The notes under the pieces were generated by a model, which was given only the letters and a program-made list of their open reading frames with translations, had not been told where the DNA came from and ran no database searches. From contig NC_015144.1 of assembly GCF_000189415.1 (NCBI RefSeq), positions 310,001 through 374,000 on the forward strand: a stretch of 64,000 nucleotides of DNA, read 5' to 3'. Origin of the DNA: Weeksella virosa DSM 16922 (lineage in GTDB: Bacteria; Bacteroidota; Bacteroidia; Flavobacteriales; Weeksellaceae). The translations under genes were made by a program, and so were the position numbers. Below are positions 8,578 through 15,847 of the stretch, in pieces. How positions within the stretch are numbered: position 1 is the first letter of the stretch; every line of letters starts with the position of its first letter.

Positions 8578-9021
8578 CTATTTTACCGTTTTCTTTGTGC
8601 TTATCGCAATTCTATTCCACGCATTTATGGTTACAACTGCCATTATGATTTGTGCAATTTGATTTCCGTCAAAAAGTTTTTCAGCTTGTTTGTAGGTTTT
8701 ATCGCTTAACCCGTTTTGGCTAATTAGCGTTACTTCTTCTGTAATGGCTAAAATCGCTTTTTCTTCTTCGGCAAATAATTCAGTTTCTTTCCAAGCATTA
8801 AGCAAGAAAATCCGTTGTGCTGTTTCGCCTTGTTTCAAAGCGTCTGAAGTGTGCATATTGATACAAAAAGCACAACCGTTAATCTGTGAAGCCCGAATTT
8901 TAATCAGCTCCAGATGTGTTTTTGAAAGCCCTGAATTTTGTAGGTAATTTTCCAAGGCAAACATTGCTTTGTATGCGTTCGGTTCAAGTTGTTGAATATC
9001 TATTCTGTTTTCTAAATTCAT
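8578..9021 (-). CDS. Carboxymuconolactone decarboxylase / AhpD-like protein
   Basis: 147 residues from ATG 9021 (MNLENRIDIQQLEPNAYKAM). An in-frame opening extends upstream through attC-like site C, but the family starts here. Core motif INGCAFCINMHTSDALKQGE carries the C-x-x-C plus His of AhpD-like alkylhydroperoxidases, followed by the helical pattern AWKETELFAEEEKAIL. Such proteins use the cysteine pair for peroxide reduction or related redox chemistry. Cytoplasmic, probably co-transcribed with the RidA-like gene; together they fill the smallest putative cassette. Confidence 0.88.
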   Translation of the reverse strand: MNLENRIDIQQLEPNAYKAMFALENYLQNSGLSKTHLELIKIRASQINGCAFCINMHTSDALKQGETAQRIFLLNAWKETELFAEEEKAILAITEEVTLISQNGLSDKTYKQAEKLFDGNQIAQIIMAVVTINAWNRIAISTKKTVK

Positions 9022-9063
9022 TTTTCGTCTGTCGTTTGATTTTAGCACTGTCGGTTGTACAAT

Positions 9064-9202
9064 GACAGCTAACCGGTTGGGGCTTTGTGAAGTTGGGGAA
9101 TTAGAAGTAGGAACTTTCAATTTTGCACTAATGTTTGATAGAAGTACAGACCTTGAATTTAGCCGTTCAGCCCCCATTTCACAAAGCCCTTGTTGTATGA
9201 AG
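9064..9202 (-). repeat. attC-like palindromic recombination site C
   Basis: Minus-strand order: CTTCATACAACAAGGGCTTT, GTGAAATGGGGG, a spacer of about 65 bases, then CCCCAACTTCACAAAGCCCC and AACCGGTTAGCTGTC. The arms pair over about 19 positions (GGGCTTTGTGAA, GGGG) with two mismatches, and an unpaired stretch lies next to the AAC/GTT triplets. The stop codon of the DCC gene lies four bases from its outer end, as expected for a cassette gene followed by its recombination site. Confidence 0.65.
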
Positions 9203-9205
9203 CCA

Positions 9206-9571
9206 TTATATTTCACAAGTGTTTTCATCGCAATGTATAGGAATTATTTTTCTGTTTATTGCTAACTCTGTGTATAAAATTTGTCCAATTCCAGTTACTT
9301 TAAGTAAAAAGATTATAGGAAATAAAATCCATAATATAGGAAGTCTGACGAAAATTAGGAATAAAGTATTAAATCCGTAATGCCACTTACCATTATATGA
9401 AGCCATTTGCTTTGTTGCTTTTTCATAATCAATCAAGCTAAATTGTTTTGATTGTTCATTTCGTAACTCTTTACTTTCGACTAAATTCAACCAGTCCAGT
9501 TTTTTTACTATTTTGATAAAGCGTGAACAATTAGGACACCAATTATCATAAAATACTGTTAATTTTTTCAT
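9206..9571 (-). CDS. DCC-family (DUF393) thiol-disulfide protein
   Basis: 121 residues. The N-terminus has the family signature FYDNWCPNCSRF (D-x-x-C-P-x-C), predicted thioredoxin-fold redox chemistry. Mid-protein has a hydrophobic stretch (FLIFVRLPILWILFPII), so membrane association is likely. It ends HCDENTCEI, with a second cysteine pair. Its ATG overlaps the stop of the beta-barrel gene by four bases, so translation is coupled. DCC proteins are often found beside HTTM proteins, as here, and may handle a disulfide or redox step on the peptide or its processing proteins (inference). Confidence 0.85.
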   Translation of the reverse strand: MKKLTVFYDNWCPNCSRFIKIVKKLDWLNLVESKELRNEQSKQFSLIDYEKATKQMASYNGKWHYGFNTLFLIFVRLPILWILFPIIFLLKVTGIGQILYTELAINRKIIPIHCDENTCEI

Positions 9572-11934
9572 TGTACACGGTTTTTTATATCATCAACTGT
9601 TTTATCAGTTTCTATATTATTTTTTTTCAATCCTTTGTCAAATCGGTAAACTAATCCCAATCTTATCCATCTAGTATCGAAAGTTTGTTTTGTGAGAACA
9701 TTCTGTAAATCATTATTCAAACGGTTGTTTATTTTGTAAGTTCCTAAAATATCATTACCAATAAGAGAAATTCTTAGTTTATTTGCTAAAAATGATTTGC
9801 TGATACTTGCATTCAAAGTAATTATTTCGTCAGTTTTATATGGTCCTTGAATAAATGGAGATAAGTAATCAAAAACTACATTAAATGTATAATCTTTGAA
9901 AAATTTATATGAGGTATTTAATGTGATTTGATAAGAAAAATTGTCTGAATCAATTTCAATATCGTCTTGATTGGTTTTTATTTTGTCATAAAATAGAACT
10001 GTATTTACGTTCAGATTTAATTTTTTAAATAATTTAAAACTGGAATTGTTAGAAAAACTGATACTTTGACCTTTCTTTATATTTATAGGTTTTAATGTAG
10101 TAACATTAGTACTATCATTCAAAATAGGTGTTTGAAAAATTTGATTTTTATTAAAAGTGTAATTGATTCCAAAAACATACTTCTGTTTTAAAATATATTG
10201 AAAGTCAATACTATGTGCAAAGTGAGGAACTAAATTAGGATTTCCTGAAATAATTGTATAAGGGTCAACATAATAATCAAAAGGCATTAATCTGTTGAAA
10301 GAAGGTCTGTTAATTCGTTTATTGTAAGACAAATTATAATCGCTATTATCCGAATATTTATATGCGATGTTCACGAAAGGAAAAAAATACAATTCGTCTC
10401 GTTTTAGCGTGTAATTATTTTTTGAATTATAGCCTTTTGATGGGTTATATTCAATTCTACTTCCTGCTGTAAAATCGAACTTTTTTATTTTTCTTTTGTA
10501 TTCAGCATATCCCGACCAAATAGATTCAGAATACTCAAAATCATTAGATTTTTCTGAATCAAAAACAGGTGTGCCTGAACTCAAATCGAAAAAGTTGTTT
10601 GTGTTTTGTAATTTTTGAAAAATTCCTTTTGCTCCTATATCAACACTTGAAAGAGAGTCTATAGTAACAGCGTAGTCAATTTGAGATACAAATAAATCGG
10701 CAGTTCTTGGGGAGTTGTTGTCTAAATTAATGTTGTTATTATTGCTTGAAGCAGATGTTAGATTAGAAAAGTTATCAATATCATATTTCAGAAAATAGGA
10801 GCGAAAAGTTAATTTTGAATTTTCAAAGTCAATATTATATTTCAAACTTAGATTTAGATTTTTTAGTTTATTATCACTATTTTGGTCTGAAAATGTAGTA
10901 GATATAATTTCATTATTTTGACGGTTAGTAAATTGTAAGTCAGAAGTTTGATTAATGTCTTCAGAGTAAAAAGAACCAATTGCAGATAACAACAAGTTTG
11001 ATTTACCAAACTCTTGTAAATAACTAAAATTTAGTGTATTGGTATTTCCCTTAATCTTTACATAAGTGTTTTGGTCTGATAATAAATTTGAAAACTGCCT
11101 TTCAGAAATTGCTTTTTCAAAATTTGTACTAAAAGCGTTTGTGTATTGAAATGAGTATTGACTTTTCTTTTTATTGTATTGTAATTTTAAATTTGAATTT
11201 TGTTTATAGTATTTGCCTTGTGTGGTATTTAGAGAAATATTGGCAAAATATCCCTCTCTTTTATTCTTTTTACTCACAATATTTATAATACCTGCAATTC
11301 CACTTGCATCGTATTTTGATGAAGGATTGGCATTAATTTCTATATTTTTGATGTCATCAGCAGAAATAGTTTTTAAGTATTCTACAATTTCGTTTTGTGA
11401 AAGCAATAACGATTCTCCGTCCATTTGTATCAAAATTCCTGATTTTCCTTTTAACCGAAAATCATTATTAGAAAGATTATAAGAAATACCAGGCAATTTT
11501 GTAATTGCGTCAAATACACTACTACTGTTCATTATTAGATTGTCTTCCACATTCACAATCAATGTTCCTGATTTATTTTGGACTAATGGTTTTTGGGTAG
11601 TTCCTGTTATAACCACATCGTCAAGTACATAATCTTCCATTACATACACTACATCATCCGCCAAATTTTTGTCAAGTAAAAGTGTATCGCATTGTATTTT
11701 ATCTAACCAACTAATACACCTTTCGTATGTTCCTATAGGAATACTTTTGAACTCAAATCGGTAATTATCATCTGTAATTTCAGAATAGCTTGTGGAATCT
11801 TGAACATTTTTTAATGTTACAAAATAACTTATGGTTACTGATTTTTCATTATGCACAATCCCTCCATAATTTATTGTCTGTGAAGTTGCAGTTAGAGATA
11901 TTAGTAATATTGGTATGAATAAAATATATTTCAT
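9568..11934 (-). CDS. Outer-membrane beta-barrel (TonB-receptor-like) protein
   Basis: 788 residues. Signal peptide to about residue 19, a short carboxypeptidase-like domain, then a plug-like region (VFDAITKLPGISYNLSNNDF, IVEYLKTISADDIKNIEI, SGIAGIINIVSKK) and a long C-terminal barrel of the OMP_b-brl_3 type (RPSFNRLMPFDYYVDPY, LGLVYRFDKG). It differs from classical siderophore receptors by its short plug. Both ends overlap neighbours by four bases (HTTM before, DCC after), placing it firmly in the peptide operon. A role in moving the peptide or its target across the outer membrane is plausible but unproven. Confidence 0.88.
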   Translation of the reverse strand: MKYILFIPILLISLTATSQTINYGGIVHNEKSVTISYFVTLKNVQDSTSYSEITDDNYRFEFKSIPIGTYERCISWLDKIQCDTLLLDKNLADDVVYVMEDYVLDDVVITGTTQKPLVQNKSGTLIVNVEDNLIMNSSSVFDAITKLPGISYNLSNNDFRLKGKSGILIQMDGESLLLSQNEIVEYLKTISADDIKNIEINANPSSKYDASGIAGIINIVSKKNKREGYFANISLNTTQGKYYKQNSNLKLQYNKKKSQYSFQYTNAFSTNFEKAISERQFSNLLSDQNTYVKIKGNTNTLNFSYLQEFGKSNLLLSAIGSFYSEDINQTSDLQFTNRQNNEIISTTFSDQNSDNKLKNLNLSLKYNIDFENSKLTFRSYFLKYDIDNFSNLTSASSNNNNINLDNNSPRTADLFVSQIDYAVTIDSLSSVDIGAKGIFQKLQNTNNFFDLSSGTPVFDSEKSNDFEYSESIWSGYAEYKRKIKKFDFTAGSRIEYNPSKGYNSKNNYTLKRDELYFFPFVNIAYKYSDNSDYNLSYNKRINRPSFNRLMPFDYYVDPYTIISGNPNLVPHFAHSIDFQYILKQKYVFGINYTFNKNQIFQTPILNDSTNVTTLKPINIKKGQSISFSNNSSFKLFKKLNLNVNTVLFYDKIKTNQDDIEIDSDNFSYQITLNTSYKFFKDYTFNVVFDYLSPFIQGPYKTDEIITLNASISKSFLANKLRISLIGNDILGTYKINNRLNNDLQNVLTKQTFDTRWIRLGLVYRFDKGLKKNNIETDKTVDDIKNRVQ

Positions 11935-12803
11935 AATCGGATAAATTTTTTGGATTTCGACTTTAAAATTTCATATTCGCTGTCAGTAAAAAATATTGTA
12001 TAGCAAGCAAGCATTATGAAAGAAAAATTATCTATTCTCATCATCAAGAAAATACCAATATGCAGAAGTATTCCGATAAGTAAGACTACTTTTCTTGTTT
12101 TTAAAATCCAAACTACAAAAGGAAAAGACAGCTGAAATGCGATTGTAAACCAAGTCAGAAAACAAACAAGTATTGGAAACCTTGTGATGTACTCATTTAT
12201 AGAATATGCAGAAAAATCTCCTGAATTTAACACGAAATATAAAGCTGTTCCATTTAGCCATACTTCTCCGTGCAGTTTGTGTAGTCCTGCAAAAAAATAG
12301 ACAATGCAAATTTGTATCATTATTCCCAAAACAAAAAGTTTGTGAGTTTGATTTATATAAAAGTTATTGTTTAATCCTAACCTTTCTTTCAGTTTGTTGT
12401 AACCCTCGATTAAACTTTCTGATTTGATGAACAAGAAAAGAGGTAAAACAGCAGTAATGATATTATCTCCTCCGTCCATTAGATAAATGTTCCGAAATTT
12501 AAAAATCAACAAAAGGAAAAAGAGCAATAACGCAGAAATGCGAGGAAAAATACCCAATATAAAAGTGATACTGAATATTATTCCTAAAATACAGAAAACC
12601 GACACATTGAAAGAATTGTTGAAATCTACGTTCAAAAAATCCAGCTTGTAATAATTCATTATGTCTTGATATGTTTCATAAGAAACTATACCATTGTTGT
12701 TGAATAAAAAGTTTTTGTTGTGAAAAAATGCAAAAAAATCTTTTAATATGGATAACCCTATTAAAACTCGCAATAACAATATGCCTGTTTTTCTATTTTC
12801 CAT
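11931..12803 (-). CDS. HTTM-domain membrane protein (SdpB-like)
   Basis: 290 residues with about eight hydrophobic segments. HTTM-type features: RVLIGLSILKDFFAF at the start, a central YFFAGLHKLHGEVWLNGTAL (the conserved K/H-x-x-G-x-x-W-x-x-G-x-A region), and HIGIFLMMRIDNFSF near the end. HTTM covers vitamin-K-dependent carboxylase-like proteins and SdpB, which is needed to mature the Bacillus SDP toxin. It overlaps the preceding SdpA-like gene by 11 bases. I infer a membrane maturation or export partner of the peptide encoded at 13453-13689. Confidence 0.85.
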   Translation of the reverse strand: MENRKTGILLLRVLIGLSILKDFFAFFHNKNFLFNNNGIVSYETYQDIMNYYKLDFLNVDFNNSFNVSVFCILGIIFSITFILGIFPRISALLLFFLLLIFKFRNIYLMDGGDNIITAVLPLFLFIKSESLIEGYNKLKERLGLNNNFYINQTHKLFVLGIMIQICIVYFFAGLHKLHGEVWLNGTALYFVLNSGDFSAYSINEYITRFPILVCFLTWFTIAFQLSFPFVVWILKTRKVVLLIGILLHIGIFLMMRIDNFSFIMLACYTIFFTDSEYEILKSKSKKFIRL

Positions 12804-13392
12804 TCTCGGTTGTTGTTAAATAGATTCTGTCTAATTCAATGAACGATTTAGTATAGGTTTTATCTTTGTATATGTCTTTGTTCAGTTGTTCATCAATCAA
12901 GTATATTTTAACAAAAACGGAATCATTTGGACTTGTTTTTTCTAAAAAATCCCTTTGGTTATTCAAAACGATTTTTGAATAGTTGAGTATAGATTCTAAT
13001 CCGTGGCTTGAGTGTATGTTTTTTTCAATATTAATGTTTTTGCTTTTTTTGCGAACAATGTCATTGTAACATTCAGCAAAATATTTGATAATTCGTTGGT
13101 CAATAGAAAATAAACTATTAAAACTCTTTTCTCTTACTTTTTTATGAATGTCTATATAATCACTTTCTATATTGCCACTTTCAAATTTCACAAGAAAGTA
13201 ATGATTTCCCATTGGTGGATTGGGAGAAAACATTCCCCAATTTTGTTCAAAAAAAGGCAAAGCGTATTTATTCTTTATTTTTCCTACTTTCTCTGATTCA
13301 AAGAAATTTTGGTCATATACTTGGATGAAGATTATGAACAAAAAATAAACCGAAAAGATAATTTTTAGAACTATTGTAAATGTTTTTCTCAT
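12793..13392 (-). CDS. SdpA/DUF5819-like membrane-anchored protein
   Basis: 199 residues with one N-terminal membrane segment (residues 8-27). Directly after it comes FFEQNWGMFSPNPPMGNHYF, which resembles the W-x-x-F-x-P-N-P signature of DUF5819 and SdpA-type proteins that accompany HTTM proteins. The remainder is hydrophilic (FAECYNDIVRKKS, YLIDEQLNKDIYKDKTYTKS) and should face the periplasm. It is the second gene of the operon, separated from the peptide gene by a strong hairpin and overlapping the HTTM gene. The family call rests on a short motif plus gene order. Confidence 0.6.
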   Translation of the reverse strand: MRKTFTIVLKIIFSVYFLFIIFIQVYDQNFFESEKVGKIKNKYALPFFEQNWGMFSPNPPMGNHYFLVKFESGNIESDYIDIHKKVREKSFNSLFSIDQRIIKYFAECYNDIVRKKSKNINIEKNIHSSHGLESILNYSKIVLNNQRDFLEKTSPNDSVFVKIYLIDEQLNKDIYKDKTYTKSFIELDRIYLTTTENGK

Positions 13393-13410
13393 ACCTAATA
13401 AAATTAAAAT

Positions 13411-13443
13411 GCAAGGTTTGTCTAAAAATCAAACAAACCTTGC
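13411..13443 (-). terminator. Perfect 11-bp hairpin after the peptide gene (attenuator-like)
   Basis: GCAAGGTTTGT and ACAAACCTTGC are exact reverse complements separated by 11 bases, located 10 bases past the peptide stop and 19 bases before the SdpA-like start. On the minus strand it is followed by CATTTTAATTTTATTAG, a broken U-tract, so it may be a leaky terminator or an RNA-stabilising 3' hairpin that makes peptide mRNA exceed mRNA for the downstream proteins. Confidence 0.75.
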
Positions 13444-13452
13444 CATAAATAA

Positions 13453-13689
13453 CTACCCTCCAAATCCAACAGGTTTAATAGTTCCTGTAGTTGTAGTGGT
13501 TGTTGTAGTTGTCTCTTCTACCGTAGTTGTCGTTGTTGCTGTTGTAACAACTCTGTTACGGCTTTCGTCTGAAATAGCAGTAGATTTACTTCCTGATAAT
13601 TCAGATTGAACACCTGTTCCTATGGAACTGTTAAAACCTGTAAGGGAAGCAATTACTAAAGCTCCTCCAAATAAAATTGACTTTGTCAT
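13453..13689 (-). CDS. Small exported poly-threonine peptide, putative precursor
   Basis: 78 residues. Hydrophobic N-terminus (SILFGGALVIASLTGF) looks like a signal peptide. The middle is Ser/Thr/Gly-rich; residues 48-69 hold two threonine tracts split by VEE, the second with nine Thr in a row, and the end is GTIKPVGFGG. The Thr codons are mixed ACA, ACT, ACC and ACG, so the tract is kept at protein level rather than by simple slippage. It is the first gene of the five-gene operon and is followed by a strong hairpin, as for many bacteriocin or RiPP-like precursors. No known family recognised. Confidence 0.65.
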   Translation of the reverse strand: MTKSILFGGALVIASLTGFNSSIGTGVQSELSGSKSTAISDESRNRVVTTATTTTTVEETTTTTTTTTGTIKPVGFGG

Positions 13690-13879
13690 AATTTTGTAAA
13701 ACTTGTGCTTTCATTCTTTAGGCAGTATAAGAAATTAAGCGGTTAATTGATTTTAGTTAGTCTGCCATTTTGTAAATATAAACCTTTTAATTTCCATAAC
13801 GTACTTACTCCTGTGTTTAATGTGCTGTTTTTAGCTTTCCAATTCGTTGGATGTACGTTGAGTTTTAGCACGAACGTTT

Positions 13880-13925
13880 GTCAAATGGTTTCATACAACA
13901 CTCAAATATACGAAATAACATTTTA
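13880..13925 (-). other. Outer end of first cassette, candidate attI-like junction
   Basis: Minus-strand GTTGTATGAAACC (13887-13899) mirrors GGCTTCATACAAC at attC-like site C, 12 of 13 positions, so it marks the other end of the cassette 9192-13899. Unlike sites A-C there is no palindromic arm beyond it; the adjacent sequence (TATTTCGTATATTTGAGT on the minus strand) is unrelated to the other elements, as expected for a platform site next to an integrase. The 373 bases between the peptide start and the recombinase remnant hold no other gene that I can support. Confidence 0.45.
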
Positions 13926-14062
13926 TATGCATCTTAAATTTTAAAATCACAAAACACTGTATATTAACACTCTATATCAATATTTATTTATAAATTAGTC
14001 GTTCTATTTATAATAAATATTTGTTTTGCGTAATTCAATAATATTTAAAATCCGTACTCGCC

Positions 14063-14298
14063 ATGAATCCATTACTCGCCAACTTTTCTTTCGAAATTGC
14101 CCAACATAGAAACAAAAACATTATCTGGATTTTCTTTAACTACTCAAAAGAAAATATGGATATTCTACATTTATTTTGTAAACATCGCTATTCTGTCACC
14201 AAAAAGGCTTGGTATATCCCAAATACTAAAGCCAATAGAGTTTTGTAGAATTACAAGTAGACTATCAGCATATTACAGAATCTCAATTAGATGAATAA
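14063..14298 (+). pseudogene. N-terminal remnant of a tyrosine recombinase/integrase
   Basis: The frame from ATG 14063 encodes MNPLLANFSFEIAQHRNK, then IIWIFFNYSKENMDIL and SVTKKAWYIPNTKANRVL, and stops at 14248. This matches the N-terminal module of Bacteroidota tyrosine recombinases (H-(R/K)-N-K, F-x-Y-x-(K/E)-E, W/S-x-T-x-K-x-W-Y-I). A shifted frame continues FVELQVDYQHITESQLDE to a TAA at 14298. The catalytic domain with its R-H-R-Y residues is absent; a terminator and then a tRNA-Ser gene follow. It is divergent from the cassette genes and directly beside the first cassette, the place of intI in an integron. No recombinase activity can remain. Confidence 0.6.
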
Positions 14299-14354
14299 AA
14301 AATAACTCGCTAAAAGAATGAGAGAAACTGAATTAATATTTAATGTAAAGAAAA

Positions 14355-14402
14355 ACTCGGACTAAAATTAGGAAAAAGTCCCTGATTTAGTTCGAGTGTT
14401 TT
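14355..14402. terminator. Bidirectional terminator
   Basis: Twelve-base stem ACTCGGACTAAA / TTTAGTTCGAGT with one G-U pair, flanked by A-runs on one side and GTTTTTAA on the other, so it can act on both strands: for the recombinase remnant (plus) and the tRNA-Ser transcript (minus). Confidence 0.75.
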
Positions 14403-14429
14403 TAATTCACTGATACTCAGTGTAGATTG

Positions 14430-14514
14430 CGGAGAGAGAGGGATTCGAACCCCCGGAGGTGTGACCCTCAACGGTTTTCAAGACCGCCGCATTCGACCGC
14501 TCTGCCATCTCTCC
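14430..14514 (-). tRNA. tRNA-Ser (anticodon TGA)
   Basis: 85 bases with acceptor GGAGAGA / TCTCTCC, a D arm (GCAGAGCGGTCGAATGC), anticodon stem GCGGT-CTTGAAA-ACCGT with anticodon TGA, a long type II variable arm (GAGGGTCACACCTC) and T loop GGTTCGAATCC. No CCA is encoded. It lies at the border between the cassette region and core genes; tRNA genes are frequent integration borders. Confidence 0.95.
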
Positions 14515-14644
14515 AAACGCTGTATTGCGTTGTTGCGAGTGCAAATATAGACTTTTTTAAATGATTTTTACAAATAGTTGCTAAAGTTTTTTATCACTTT
14601 TTTATTTCCTACTCGTAATCAAACAATTACTCGATTCTTTTTTA

Positions 14645-15697
14645 TTACTTTTTATAATTTACTATCAAGAATCGTAAGCCAATGTTTAAGATTTCGCCCA
14701 TTGTTTTGCATTTTTCAAACCTTCTGTCATAGGTCAGTTTTTGCAACGCAGTTTTCAGCTGATCTACATTCTCTTGAGGAGCTATGCAATCTTTCTTCAT
14801 TACTTCCATCAAATCTCGATAATGAATCGGACTATTCATTAGCCTTTTTGCGAGCAAAGAGCGAACCTCTCGCTGATATTGTTCTATCGAATTTTTCTTC
14901 AATCGTTGTTCTACCAATTCAACCAATACTCGATTTTCTTTGAAATACTGGGGTCGATAAATCTTCAAATTCCCCTCATAACATTGCTGATCAAAATCTA
15001 TCGGTCGAATTCTATATATAACTTGATTATAATCATGGATCGGAATGATCACATAATTATACGAACGCATATCGCCCAGCAGACCAATAAAACATCGTTC
15101 ATTGAACTTCACAAACTCTTTGGCAATCTGCGATTGCTCTAACAAATTACATTTAGGCAAGTGCTTTTCGATAAAAACATCGCCCGGTATTCCTAATATA
15201 TGTTCTTCGATTAAAGTATCTTGAAAAACAAGATAATTGATTCTATGTGGAGATAACAAATCTTCTAACTCTAATCCATAGATCCGAGAAGCGTCAGCTT
15301 TTTTCACATAATAATTGGTATAATTATCATTGAGAATATTCCTCACCCGAATCCGAAAAGGTTTCGAGTTTCCAAAAGTGCAATATTCTATACTATCAAC
15401 AGTGAGAAAAGGCAAGGTTTCTTCATCACCATCAGAATGCAGTAAGGTATATATCCTATTAAGATTCTCTTCGATTTCGGCTTGTTCAGCCTGATGATAA
15501 TACACACTCAACCACAAAGTATCTTTACCATTTTCATCTTCGATCGAACTAAAATCGACAAAGCGCAACAAATCATCATACAACAATTCGATCTTGGTTG
15601 TCCGCTGATAGTTATCCAAATAAGTATATAATTCGTCATTTATCGGATAAATTGGTTTCCTGAATGCAATTTTTACGTCTTTCACGGGCTTTTTCAT
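14645..15697 (-). CDS. Conserved-looking hypothetical protein
   Basis: 350 residues, cytoplasmic, no signal or membrane segment. Features: KPIYPINDELYTYLDNY near the start, an acidic middle, then FNERCFIGLLGDMRSYNYVI and IYRIRPIDFDQQCYEGN. The last two resemble the catalytic-loop and D-F-D metal-binding positions of a protein-kinase-like (HipA or phosphotransferase) fold, but this is only pattern resemblance. Stands alone, convergent with nothing, divergent from sbcD with 150 bases between. Function unknown. Confidence 0.6.
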   Translation of the reverse strand: MKKPVKDVKIAFRKPIYPINDELYTYLDNYQRTTKIELLYDDLLRFVDFSSIEDENGKDTLWLSVYYHQAEQAEIEENLNRIYTLLHSDGDEETLPFLTVDSIEYCTFGNSKPFRIRVRNILNDNYTNYYVKKADASRIYGLELEDLLSPHRINYLVFQDTLIEEHILGIPGDVFIEKHLPKCNLLEQSQIAKEFVKFNERCFIGLLGDMRSYNYVIIPIHDYNQVIYRIRPIDFDQQCYEGNLKIYRPQYFKENRVLVELVEQRLKKNSIEQYQREVRSLLAKRLMNSPIHYRDLMEVMKKDCIAPQENVDQLKTALQKLTYDRRFEKCKTMGEILNIGLRFLIVNYKK

Positions 15698-15847
15698 CCT
15701 ACCAAATTTACGGCTTTTTATCGGCTTTCTGAATCATTTCATTCTACATTTTGATAGGAAAACGTAACTTAGCATTGGAAAAACACATTTTCTTATCTTT
15801 CTTTTTATCATGACATATTTTGTCGTTCTAAACAAGAATTTTGTTGC

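Noticed and set aside
3692-9202. The three palindromic elements as ordinary MITEs
   Set aside because: Their two outer ends do not match within an element and no target duplication flanks them. Matching is between ends of neighbouring elements, which fits cassette recombination better.
13409-13609. Plus-strand ORF with a poly-valine stretch
   Set aside because: It is the antisense shadow of the poly-threonine codons of the minus-strand peptide gene; the peptide frame has a signal-like N-terminus and operon context.
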